Assembly (NCBI GenBank): GCA_002351955.1
Contig: DEHO01000014.1
Location: 127,622-141,718 of the forward strand
DNA length: 14,097 nt
Direction: 5' to 3'
Origin: Flavobacteriales bacterium UBA2798
Lineage (GTDB): Bacteria; Bacteroidota; Bacteroidia; Flavobacteriales_D; UBA2798
The translations under genes were made by a program, and so were the position numbers. The notes under the pieces are model-generated. The model did not search any database and was not told the origin of the DNA. It was given only the letters and a program-made list of their open reading frames with translations. Positions 6,933-13,480 of this stretch are shown here, one piece after another. The first letter of the stretch is position 1, and each line of letters starts with the position of its first letter.

Positions 6933-8276
6933 TTACAACAGATCATTTGCAAGGTTAGCCAACTCAGAACGTTCTCCTTTTTCCAGGGTGACGTGTGCAT
7001 AGAGCTTGCTTCCTTTCAGTCGGTCGATGATGTAGGATAATCCGTTCGACTGTTCGTCGAGGTACGGTGTATCGATCTGGAAAATATCTCCTGTAAAAAT
7101 GATCTTGGTGTTTTCTCCGGCGCGGGTAATGATGGTTTTTACTTCGTGCGGAGTCAGGTTTTGTGCTTCATCAATAATAAAGAAAATATTGGAGAAACTT
7201 CTTCCGCGGATAAATGCGAGTGGTGTAACAACAATTTTCTGTTCCTGCACCATTTCATCGATTGCCTTGTAGCGCTTTTCATTTTCGGAGAACTGACTCT
7301 TAATAAATTTCAGATTGTCCCAAAGCGGTTCCATATAAGGGTTGATCTTCTCATTGGCATCTCCGGGCAAGTATCCGATATCGCGGTTGCTGAGTGGTAC
7401 GATGGGACGCGCAAGAATGATCTGATTGTATTTTTTTCGTTGCTCAATAGCTCCTGCAAGCGCAAGCAATGTTTTTCCAGTTCCTGCTACACCTTGTATG
7501 GTAACTAGTTTCACATCATCGTTCATGATGGCGTGCAGTGCAAAGGTTTGCTCTGCATTACGGGGTTTGATACCGTATGTGAATTGTTTCTCCACACGTT
7601 CTACACGCTCCACAAAGGGATTGTAATAAGCAAGAGTAGAGGACTTGTCGCTTTTTAGAATGTAGAATTGATTATTCACCTTGTCGCCATTCAGAATGGA
7701 GGTGTTTTCGGTAAAGCCGTCTGTGAATATTTTACGAATTTCATCGGGATCAACATTTTCAATCGCAATTCTGCCGGTATTGAAATTACTCAGATCACTG
7801 ATCTTTCCTGTTTCATAGTCTTCGGCAAGAATATTCAGCGCTTTGGCTTTTAAACGGAGATTGATGTCTTTTGAAACAAGAACAACTTGCTTGTCTTTTT
7901 CTTCATCCATTAAACTCAAGGCAGCATTCAGAATACGGTGATCGGCTTTTCGTTCGCCATACACCACATTCGCATCCGTGCCGCCGTGTTTTCCCGTCAT
8001 CACTATCTTGAACTTTCCTTTATTGTTTCCTTCAAGCGGAATCCAATCCTGCAGACTCTGATTGCCGGATAGTTTATCCATGATGCGGATGAATTCCCTT
8101 GCTTCGAAATTTTTGGAGTCGTGTCCCCGCTTAAAATTGTCGAGCTCTTCGAGGACTACAATCGGGATGGCTACAAAATTATCATCAAAATTATTGATGG
8201 AATTGTGGTCGTGAAGAATCACGGAGGTGTCCAGGACGAAAATCTTCACCTGGTTCTTGCGCTTGGCCATCATCAT
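6933..8276 (-). CDS. PIN-PhoH protein (PhoH-family ATPase with N-terminal PIN nuclease domain)
   Basis: The protein has 447 residues in two domains. Residues about 11-150 are a PIN-type RNase domain: VLDTSV places an acidic residue at Asp16, EELDNFK adds Glu44-Glu45, KADHRIL adds Asp112 and SKDINLR adds Asp137, so the acidic set is intact. Residues about 240-447 are the PhoH ATPase, with a QTFAL entry, Walker A GVAGTGKT (262-269), ARPIVPL and Walker B FFIIDE (365-370), then IIFTGDIFQID. This arrangement is the PhoH2 type, for which RNA unwinding and cleavage activities have been reported in mycobacteria. It probably acts in cytoplasmic RNA turnover. No antitoxin-like small gene lies next to it. 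Three consecutive ATG codons (8276, 8273, 8270) could each start it. It is divergent from the GIN lipoprotein gene across 243 bases. Confidence 0.92.
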   Translation of the reverse strand: MMMAKRKNQVKIFVLDTSVILHDHNSINNFDDNFVAIPIVVLEELDNFKRGHDSKNFEAREFIRIMDKLSGNQSLQDWIPLEGNNKGKFKIVMTGKHGGTDANVVYGERKADHRILNAALSLMDEEKDKQVVLVSKDINLRLKAKALNILAEDYETGKISDLSNFNTGRIAIENVDPDEIRKIFTDGFTENTSILNGDKVNNQFYILKSDKSSTLAYYNPFVERVERVEKQFTYGIKPRNAEQTFALHAIMNDDVKLVTIQGVAGTGKTLLALAGAIEQRKKYNQIILARPIVPLSNRDIGYLPGDANEKINPYMEPLWDNLKFIKSQFSENEKRYKAIDEMVQEQKIVVTPLAFIRGRSFSNIFFIIDEAQNLTPHEVKTIITRAGENTKIIFTGDIFQIDTPYLDEQSNGLSYIIDRLKGSKLYAHVTLEKGERSELANLANDLL

Positions 8277-8519
8277 GCTGTAAAGGTTTAGAACGTTGTT
8301 AGTGCAATTTAACAGGCTTTACTAACCGAAGAGAGAGAAGGAGCCAAAAGAAATGAAGAGGGAAATGTGGATTACTGTCGATAAACAGCTTTCCTTACCG
8401 GTGTTCATTATTTGTGTCATCCTAGTGAAAAGCCTTGATTTTATTCGGTTTTTAAAAAATGTTTGAAAATCCTGTGCAACCTTTTTCAACTTCTTTGTCC
8501 TTGAAGTAAACACAAAAAA
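8277..8519. other. Divergent intergenic region between phoH and the GIN lipoprotein gene
   Basis: These 243 bases must carry the start signals for both the minus-strand phoH gene and the plus-strand block beginning at 8520. I could not find an exact TAnnTTTG box on either strand. The closest on the minus strand is a TAAATTGC-like site. A 63-codon minus-strand frame (8322-8513) has no family signature and is treated as chance. The leader before 8520 ends in an A-run typical of this phylum. Confidence 0.4.
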
Positions 8520-9218
8520 ATGAAACGTCTTATCCTGCTTTCACTTCCTCTTTTTCTTTTTTCCTGCCGGCCCTGGCGTTATGATGTTGGTCCGGTAATT
8601 ACCGAAGACCGCAATCTGGCTCCGTTTACAGCACTTTCTGTTTATGGTGAACCGGATATTGTTTTTACGCTGGATACCGGAATCGTGGTTCGTGTGGAAG
8701 CACCGGAAAAATTACAGGACGACATCCATACTTCTGTAAGCAATGGTCGCCTTCGGGTGGAACAAACTGGTTGGCGGGAGTGGTTTAACGGAAAGACAAA
8801 AGTTTATATCGCGCAAACAGGTTTTGATGATCTTTATTTTAGCGGATCAGGAAAAATTTCCGGAGCACCTTTGATCATGAATAATGGTATCATCAAACAT
8901 TTCGGTAGTGGTGATTTGGATTTAACGATTAGTTCACCAAAACTTTTTATTCAGCTTTTCGGTTCAGGGGACCTCACACTACAAGGCCAAATTCCATCGC
9001 TTGAACTCAGCACCACAGGCAGTGGAGACATCAATGCAGAACCGGTTTACGCAGTTAAAGCAATTGTCAATTGTACCGGTTCTGGTGATATCCGTGTACG
9101 CGTTTCGGATACCTTGCAGGTAAACATTAGCGGCAGCGGCGACGTGCGCTATTGGGGAAATCCTTCGGTATTGAATGTTAACATTACCGGTTCCGGTGAT
9201 TTGATCCACATGAATTAA
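8520..9218 (+). CDS. Head-GIN-like (DUF2807) lipoprotein with GSG repeat ladder
   Basis: This 232-residue exported lipoprotein has signal peptide MKRLILLSLPLFLFS followed by lipobox Cys16, so it is lipid-anchored in the envelope. The N-terminal part (ITEDRNLAPFTALSVYGEPDIVFT, about 27-50) has the layout of the 'head GIN' / DUF2807 family. Seven GSG turns, six followed by Asp and the first by Lys, begin at residues 109, 129, 148, 167, 187, 205 and 224. They repeat every 18-20 residues, which is the rung length of a right-handed parallel beta-helix or stacked beta-solenoid. No enzymatic motif is visible, so a structural or binding role at the cell surface or in the periplasm is likely. It heads a same-strand block with a barrel gene (13 bases downstream) and a sigma/anti-sigma pair, which suggests that it is part of an envelope-response operon. 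Confidence 0.85.
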   Translation: MKRLILLSLPLFLFSCRPWRYDVGPVITEDRNLAPFTALSVYGEPDIVFTLDTGIVVRVEAPEKLQDDIHTSVSNGRLRVEQTGWREWFNGKTKVYIAQTGFDDLYFSGSGKISGAPLIMNNGIIKHFGSGDLDLTISSPKLFIQLFGSGDLTLQGQIPSLELSTTGSGDINAEPVYAVKAIVNCTGSGDIRVRVSDTLQVNISGSGDVRYWGNPSVLNVNITGSGDLIHMN

Positions 9219-9231
9219 TTGTAAAACGAAA

Positions 9232-9891
9232 ATGCATATGAAATTGAAAACACTACTTCTTATTGTTGCTGCGCTTTCTTTGCAGATTGCACAAGCCAAT
9301 TCGTCCGATAGTTTACGTAAACGATTTACCAACGACGATGAAACTTTACTGGGGAAAGGCCGTCCACTCGGATTTTTTGTTGCATGGCAGAATAAACCAA
9401 TGTTACTCAATGAGCAGGCAGCATGGATGACAGGCGGACAAATCTCGCTCGTGTTTGGTCGTAAACTGAATGTGGGATTTGCAGGATACGGATTGGTTTC
9501 ACCTGTAAAAAGTGATCGTTTGGATGCCAATGGATACCGCATGTATTTTGATATGGGATATGGCGGTCTGATGCTGGAGCCGGTGTTGTTTACACGAAAG
9601 ATGATACACCTTACAATTCCTGTACTGCTTGGTGGAGGGGGAGTTGGTTTTCGCCAGGGGTACGATCCTTACGATCCGCAATGGGAAGATATTGATTGGG
9701 ACAATTACAACGGTGATGCATTTTTTATTGCAGAACCCGGATTAAATCTCGAATTGAATTTGTTCAAATGGATGCGTTTTCATGCCGGAGCTTCTTACCG
9801 TTTTGCAACGGATGGCTATTTTGGTTCATCATTAAGCGGCCAACTTTCCGGCTGGAGCGCTAATTTCGGATTGAAGTTGGGTTGGTTTTGA
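9232..9891 (+). CDS. Small outer-membrane beta-barrel-like protein
   Basis: This 219-residue protein has a signal peptide (KLKTLLLIVAALSLQIAQA, cleaved near residue 22). Its mature part is rich in glycine and aromatic residues and forms alternating strands (GQISLVFGRKLNVGFAGYG, YRMYFDMGYGGLMLEPV, IPVLLGGGGVGFRQGYDPYD). It ends in an aromatic residue (FGLKLGWF), a usual mark of outer-membrane barrels. An acidic insert, WEDIDWDNYNGD (about 155-166), may be a surface loop or metal-binding site. It begins 13 bases after the GIN lipoprotein stop, so the two are probably co-transcribed. Start 9232 or the in-frame ATG at 9238 are both possible; the second puts Lys directly before the hydrophobic core. 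I do not recognise a named family. Confidence 0.75.
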   Translation: MHMKLKTLLLIVAALSLQIAQANSSDSLRKRFTNDDETLLGKGRPLGFFVAWQNKPMLLNEQAAWMTGGQISLVFGRKLNVGFAGYGLVSPVKSDRLDANGYRMYFDMGYGGLMLEPVLFTRKMIHLTIPVLLGGGGVGFRQGYDPYDPQWEDIDWDNYNGDAFFIAEPGLNLELNLFKWMRFHAGASYRFATDGYFGSSLSGQLSGWSANFGLKLGWF

Positions 9892-10010
9892 TGAAGCAGA
9901 AACCTCCTATCTTCGGTTTACGCTTTATCATTGGCGAGGAAGCGGAAATAAGCGAATTTGGACTTGCTGAAGGCAAAAGCTGGGGTACGTGGTCGCAATT
10001 AGTAATTTAG
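9891..10010 (+). CDS. Possible 39-residue protein coupled to the barrel gene
   Basis: The ATG at 9891 overlaps the barrel stop codon (TGATG), and the frame runs 39 residues to TAG 10008-10010. The translation begins MKQKPPIFGLRFIIGEEAEI and continues SEFGLAEGKSWGTWSQLVI. It has no signal peptide or full membrane helix and no family I recognise. The stop-start overlap is the classic arrangement for translational coupling, and the composition is protein-like. However, the frame is short enough to be chance, and the sigma gene needs some leader in this interval. The sequence could also be a relic of a longer gene. Confidence 0.35.
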   Translation: MKQKPPIFGLRFIIGEEAEISEFGLAEGKSWGTWSQLVI

Positions 10011-10045
10011 CACATTCAAAGCCAAGATAAAAAGCAATTCAGGAT

Positions 10046-10606
10046 TTGGTAACTACACCACACATACACGATAAGCTTGTGCAAGACTGTAAGCGCAACG
10101 ATCGCTCAGCTCAGGAGGAGTTGTATCGATTGTACAGCGGGGCAATGTACAATGTGAGTTACCGCATATTGCAAAACAGAGAAGAAGCAGAAGATGTTTT
10201 GCAGGAGTCGTTTCTTGACGCATTCACTTCCATTCAAACTTTCCGGGGAGAAGCGTCGTTTGGATCATGGTTAAAGCGAATTGTGGTGAATCGTTCGATC
10301 AATGAAACGAAAAAACGAAAAGTACATTTTGGTGAATTAAAATCGGATGTGGCAGAAGAACCGGAAGAGAGTCAGCACGATTTACCCGATTGTACAATTG
10401 AGGATGTAAAAACAGCTATGAAAAAATTGCCTGAGGGGTTTAGAATCGTTTTTTCATTGTACATGTTTGAAGATTGGTCGCACCGTGATATTGCGGAGAA
10501 ATTGGGGATAACCGAATCGACGTCCAAGTCGCAGTTGAACCGTGCGAAGAAAAAAATGGCAGAATTAATTGTTGAACAAACAAGCAAAGGACATGGAAAA
10601 GGATAA
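10046..10606 (+). CDS. ECF-type RNA polymerase sigma factor
   Basis: This 186-residue extracytoplasmic-function sigma factor directs RNA polymerase to a small set of promoters. Region 2 is clear: QEELYRLYSGAMYNVSYRIL, then NREEAEDVLQESFLDAF and FRGEASFGSWLKRIVVNRSI. Region 4 carries the helix-turn-helix: KLPEGFRIVFSLYMFEDWSH, then RDIAEKLGITESTSKSQLNR and AKKKM. Region 3 is absent, as expected for this class. The only usable start codon between the upstream in-frame stop (10028-10030) and region 2 is TTG at 10046, unusual next to its ATG-starting neighbours. The gene overlaps the next, a membrane protein, by 14 bases, so the pair is probably made in a fixed ratio as sigma and anti-sigma. It may control its own block, but no autoregulatory promoter motif could be established. 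Confidence 0.92.
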   Translation: MVTTPHIHDKLVQDCKRNDRSAQEELYRLYSGAMYNVSYRILQNREEAEDVLQESFLDAFTSIQTFRGEASFGSWLKRIVVNRSINETKKRKVHFGELKSDVAEEPEESQHDLPDCTIEDVKTAMKKLPEGFRIVFSLYMFEDWSHRDIAEKLGITESTSKSQLNRAKKKMAELIVEQTSKGHGKG

Positions 10607-11141
10607 CTGGAAATCGTTTCTCGACGAAAACCGTGATGCGTTTGAACACGATCGTCCTTCTGAAAGAGTATGGGGGAATATTCGCGCGCAACTTCCGGAA
10701 GCTGCACCGGCTATGGTTAAGTTGAGCACAGTTCTTAAAGTAGCTGCAGTGGCTGTACTTGTGGTGAGTATCTCTTTTTGGGTATTGCTCGATCGTAAAA
10801 GCGAATCTGTGGCGAAGCAGGTGGTTCATGATTCGGAGAATTTGTCTTCTTCCGGATTGGTTCTTGCGCAGCTTTCACCAGAGTATCGCGAAATGGAAGT
10901 ATTTTATGTAAGTCGTATTCAATCGGCAATGAGTGAAGTGAAGGATTTACCGGAAGACGAAGAGTTGCTTCGTTCTTTGCGTGAACTCGATACCGAATTT
11001 GGAAACCTCCGTGAAGAAATGAAAGAGAACGTGAATGAGGCGGAAATTATTGAGGCGATGATCATGACCTATAAAATGAAACTGGATTTACTGGAACGGT
11101 ATCTCGATTCCTGGAAAGAAATTGAAGACGATAAAAACTGA
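10593..11141 (+). CDS. Probable anti-sigma factor, single-pass membrane protein
   Basis: From ATG 10593 the protein has 182 residues. A cytoplasmic head of about 45 residues (MEKDNWKSFLDENRDAFEH, then DRPSERVWGNIRAQLP) is followed by one transmembrane helix (about 47-66, VLKVAAVAVLVVSISFWVLL). A periplasmic helical domain (about 90-180) is rich in Glu and Leu (LSPEYREMEVFYVSRIQSAM, then an EAMIMTYKMKLDLLERYL helix). Size, topology and the 14-base overlap with the ECF sigma gene fit an anti-sigma factor that holds the sigma at the membrane. There is no HxxxCxxC zinc motif, so it is not a zinc-binding (ZAS) type. The start was chosen because the frame extends back to a TTG at 10569 but ATG 10593 follows an AAAGG-like ribosome site. 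The anti-sigma role is inferred from context. Confidence 0.78.
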   Translation: MEKDNWKSFLDENRDAFEHDRPSERVWGNIRAQLPEAAPAMVKLSTVLKVAAVAVLVVSISFWVLLDRKSESVAKQVVHDSENLSSSGLVLAQLSPEYREMEVFYVSRIQSAMSEVKDLPEDEELLRSLRELDTEFGNLREEMKENVNEAEIIEAMIMTYKMKLDLLERYLDSWKEIEDDKN

Positions 11142-11164
11142 TCATACACACTAACTGAGGGTAT

Positions 11165-12271
11165 ATGAATAAAATTTTAGATAAAACGGTGTTGCTGTGT
11201 ATCCTGATGCTGCCGCTTTGCGGATTTGCAGGCACAGAACACAAGATACTTCCGTTTACAAAAGCGAAAAGTATTGAGAAGTCTTTTCCCTTAAAGGCGC
11301 AAACACAGGTTGAAGTCGTTTCGAAATATGGCGATATTAAATTCCGTAACTGGGATAAGGATAGTGTACGTTTTGAGGTAAATGTGATTGCCGAAAGCGA
11401 TCAGGAAGATTATGCAGAAATGCTTCTAGGACTTGCAGAAATTAAATTCATTGCTGCAGGTGGTTCTGTGCGCTCAGAATTGGTGTGGGGCGAACAATTA
11501 AATGCCGTTAAACGCAATTCGATGGAAATGATGCTCAATCTGAAAAAAAATCATCGCATACGTATCGATCATGTTGTGTATTTGCCCAAGTCGACATCTG
11601 TTTTAATCGAAAATCGTTTTGGGGATGTTGAAATGGAAACCATTACCGGTAAATTGATAGCTAAAGTTCATCATGGCGATTTTCGTGCGGGATTGGTTTC
11701 GGAAGCACGTTTACTCAATGTGAAATACGGACGCATCGAGACTGAGGAAATTACGGTTGGCGAAATTCAGCTTTCATTCGGCTCCATGAATTTGCTTGCC
11801 GCAACTGAACTTCGTATACAATCATCGGGTTCAGAAATCCGGATCGGTAATGCAGGACAACTCCATGTGAAATCTTCGAACGATAAATTCGATGTCGAAA
11901 AGCTGCACAGTCTAAGCGGGAATTCTTCGCTGACATCTTTTCGTATCCGCGAATTGCTTTATGCTATCGATTTTGATATTCGTTTTGGAGATATTGTGGT
12001 TCGTAAGATTTCACGCGATTACGATCACATCAATCTGCAGTCGGGTTCGAGTGATATTGAACTCATTTTTGATCCGGCAGCTTCCTTTGGTTTCGATCTG
12101 GATCTGGATAATGTTCGTAGTCTGGTGATCAATTCTGTGAGCAAGAAAATCAATAACGATAGTCAGATCGAAAAGCGAAGGATCATATCCGGTAGTTTCG
12201 GAAAGCAGACCGATTCACCCGTTAAGGTGAAGTTGCGAACGAAAGCAGGAAACGTGCGTATGGAGCAATAA
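11165..12271 (+). CDS. Exported beta-repeat protein, DUF4097-like
   Basis: This 368-residue protein has a signal peptide ending near residue 22 (LMLPLCGFA). The mature N-terminus includes VEVVSKYGDIKFRNWDKDSV (49-68), a layout typical of DUF4097-like beta-strand repeat proteins. Glycine turns then recur about every 15-18 residues: FGDV (152), HGDF (170), YGRI (188), FGSM (205) and SGSEI (221), with FGDI (274) and SGSSDI (293) further on. This suggests a second beta-solenoid in the operon besides the GIN lipoprotein. No lipobox Cys follows the signal, so it is probably periplasmic or secreted. It starts 23 bases after the anti-sigma gene and is probably co-transcribed. Its product may be a sensed or regulated partner of the sigma module. 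No enzymatic motif is seen. Confidence 0.75.
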   Translation: MNKILDKTVLLCILMLPLCGFAGTEHKILPFTKAKSIEKSFPLKAQTQVEVVSKYGDIKFRNWDKDSVRFEVNVIAESDQEDYAEMLLGLAEIKFIAAGGSVRSELVWGEQLNAVKRNSMEMMLNLKKNHRIRIDHVVYLPKSTSVLIENRFGDVEMETITGKLIAKVHHGDFRAGLVSEARLLNVKYGRIETEEITVGEIQLSFGSMNLLAATELRIQSSGSEIRIGNAGQLHVKSSNDKFDVEKLHSLSGNSSLTSFRIRELLYAIDFDIRFGDIVVRKISRDYDHINLQSGSSDIELIFDPAASFGFDLDLDNVRSLVINSVSKKINNDSQIEKRRIISGSFGKQTDSPVKVKLRTKAGNVRMEQ

Positions 12272-12284
12272 ACAATTTTCGGGA

Positions 12285-12318
12285 TTTGTTTTTTGTATGG
12301 GGCTAAACAGTAATTTTG
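12285..12318 (+). promoter_or_regulatory. Candidate promoter for the DUF481-like gene
   Basis: TTTG (12285-12288) and TAATTTTG (12311-12318), an exact TAnnTTTG match, are separated by 22 bases, within the range reported for Bacteroidota. The second box ends seven bases before ATG 12326, so the message would have almost no leader. The site suggests that the last barrel gene can be transcribed independently of the sigma operon. Confidence 0.55.
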
Positions 12319-12325
12319 CCCACCC

Positions 12326-13081
12326 ATGCGCCGGATTATTTTTTCTTTATTGTGTGTGTTTGTGTTTCTTCCCGAATTGGAAGCGCAGATTGTCAATATT
12401 GAAAATCAACGTCTCCGCAATCCCAAAAACGGTTGGAGCGGACATCTTGATCTTTCCTTTAACGTCACCAAGAACACCCGAATGATATATCAGATCGGTA
12501 ATCGCAACCGGATATATTGGAAAAAGGATCAGCATTTGGTTTCTTTTTTAACCGATTTTCTTTACGTGAATGCAGGTCGGCAAAACTATGTCAATTACGG
12601 ATTTCAGCATGCGCGTTATTCTTACAATTCCAAACAGTTCAAACGCATTTTTCTGGAGGGCTTTGAGCAGTTACAATACAATCAGATCCAGTTAATCCGT
12701 TTTCGTTCACTCCTGGGCGGAGGCGCCCGTGCGGTGGTGCTTGATCGGGATTCGGCCTCTGTTAGTTTGGGGGCTTTTGTAATGGGCGAGTACGAAGAAG
12801 AAGCAACAGAATTGGTTAACCGTCAGATTCGATACAGTACGTTTTTCTCCTTCGATTTTCAATTCAATAAGGTTACAGGCATCAATTCCATAACGTATTA
12901 CCAGCCCGATTTTATCTCACCCGATGATTACAGGGTGTCGACTGAAGTTTCCTTGCGATTTAATATCACACAAAAATTGCGCTTTCGGCTTGTGTACAAT
13001 CTGCAACACGATTCGCGTCCTCCACGGGGTGCTCCGGAAACAACCTACTTTATCTCCAACGTTTTTTCCTACGAGTTTTAA
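12326..13081 (+). CDS. DUF481-like outer-membrane protein
   Basis: This 251-residue protein has a signal peptide cleaved after LPELEA (residue 20). The mature part reads as a barrel: WSGHLDLSFNVTKNTRMIYQ, YVNYGFQHARYSYNSKQFKR, RFRSLLGGGARAV, YEEEATELVNRQIRYSTFFS, INSITYYQPDFISPDDYRVS, TEVSLRFNITQKLRFRLVYN and LQHDSRPPRGAPETTYFISN. The YQPxxxxxxDYRxSxExSL and DSRPPxGxPxTxY patterns are those of the DUF481 family of outer-membrane proteins, some of which are called salt-induced. The last residue is phenylalanine, as usual for barrels. It lies 54 bases after the beta-repeat gene and has its own promoter candidate. Its 3' end overlaps a minus-strand gene by 32 bases. Its substrate, if any, is unknown. 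Confidence 0.8.
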   Translation: MRRIIFSLLCVFVFLPELEAQIVNIENQRLRNPKNGWSGHLDLSFNVTKNTRMIYQIGNRNRIYWKKDQHLVSFLTDFLYVNAGRQNYVNYGFQHARYSYNSKQFKRIFLEGFEQLQYNQIQLIRFRSLLGGGARAVVLDRDSASVSLGAFVMGEYEEEATELVNRQIRYSTFFSFDFQFNKVTGINSITYYQPDFISPDDYRVSTEVSLRFNITQKLRFRLVYNLQHDSRPPRGAPETTYFISNVFSYEF

Positions 13082-13397
13082 GTGCCTTTTTTCTGACAAT
13101 CAGAAATAGAATTCCCAAAAACACACAAGCAAAAAACATTAACCATAAACCTGAATTGGTTTTAGCCTTGTGTATCCCGTTTTGATTACCCTCGATCAAA
13201 ATCATCCCATTCCCGCCTTTCCTGACCACAGCGCCGGGATTCTCCCCTTTCTTAAAATCCTTAATCAAACAACCTGTTCCTTCCTTCCAAAAAATACTAT
13301 CGCCCTTGATTGTGTAGCCCAAACGCAGGTAATGAAGCTCAAAAGTATCAGTGCTTATTTTCGGGTTGTTTGCTGTATCTTTATGTGATTCAGTCAT
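13050..13397 (-). CDS. Small membrane-anchored protein, unknown function
   Basis: This 115-residue frame runs from the minus-strand ATG at 13397. The N-terminal 80 residues are soluble and beta-like (FELHYLRLGYTIKGDSIFWK, then GGNGMILIEGNQNG). A single transmembrane helix follows (about 83-101, SGLWLMFFACVFLGILFLIV), then a strongly basic tail (RKKALKTRRKKRWR) that should stay in the cytoplasm. The ordered layout and the lack of any other gene in 13082-13480 support a real gene. Its 3' end overlaps the end of the DUF481-like gene on the other strand by 32 bases, so the basic tail is encoded opposite the barrel's last strand. I do not recognise the family. No clear promoter box was found on the minus strand. 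Confidence 0.55.
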   Translation of the reverse strand: MTESHKDTANNPKISTDTFELHYLRLGYTIKGDSIFWKEGTGCLIKDFKKGENPGAVVRKGGNGMILIEGNQNGIHKAKTNSGLWLMFFACVFLGILFLIVRKKALKTRRKKRWR

Positions 13398-13425
13398 TTA
13401 GGTTTGTTAGGCTAGTGGTGTGCGA

Positions 13426-13456
13426 TTTGGAAAAGTGCTGATTTTCATTATATTTG
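13426..13456 (+). promoter_or_regulatory. Bacteroidota-type promoter for the ParA-like gene
   Basis: TTTG (13426-13429) and TATATTTG (13449-13456) are both exact consensus matches and are separated by 19 bases, the ideal spacing. The second box ends 24 bases before ATG 13481, leaving a leader of about 20 bases. This is the clearest promoter in the window. It also overlaps the region just upstream of the divergent minus-strand gene, whose start is at 13397. Confidence 0.75.
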
Positions 13457-13480
13457 AAGACTATCCATTCCAAAACCTGT

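Noticed and set aside
6927..6939. Small inverted repeat GTTGT-TTT-ACAAC at the end of phoH as a terminator
   Set aside because: The stem is five AT-leaning pairs with no following T-run on either strand, too weak to call.
6933..8276. PIN-PhoH as the toxin of a toxin-antitoxin pair
   Set aside because: No small antitoxin-like gene lies directly upstream of its start; the 243-base divergent region holds no convincing frame.
8979..9542. 187-codon minus-strand frame opposite the GIN lipoprotein and barrel genes
   Set aside because: It lies antisense to two well-supported genes, shows no family signature and crosses their boundary, so it is a shadow frame.
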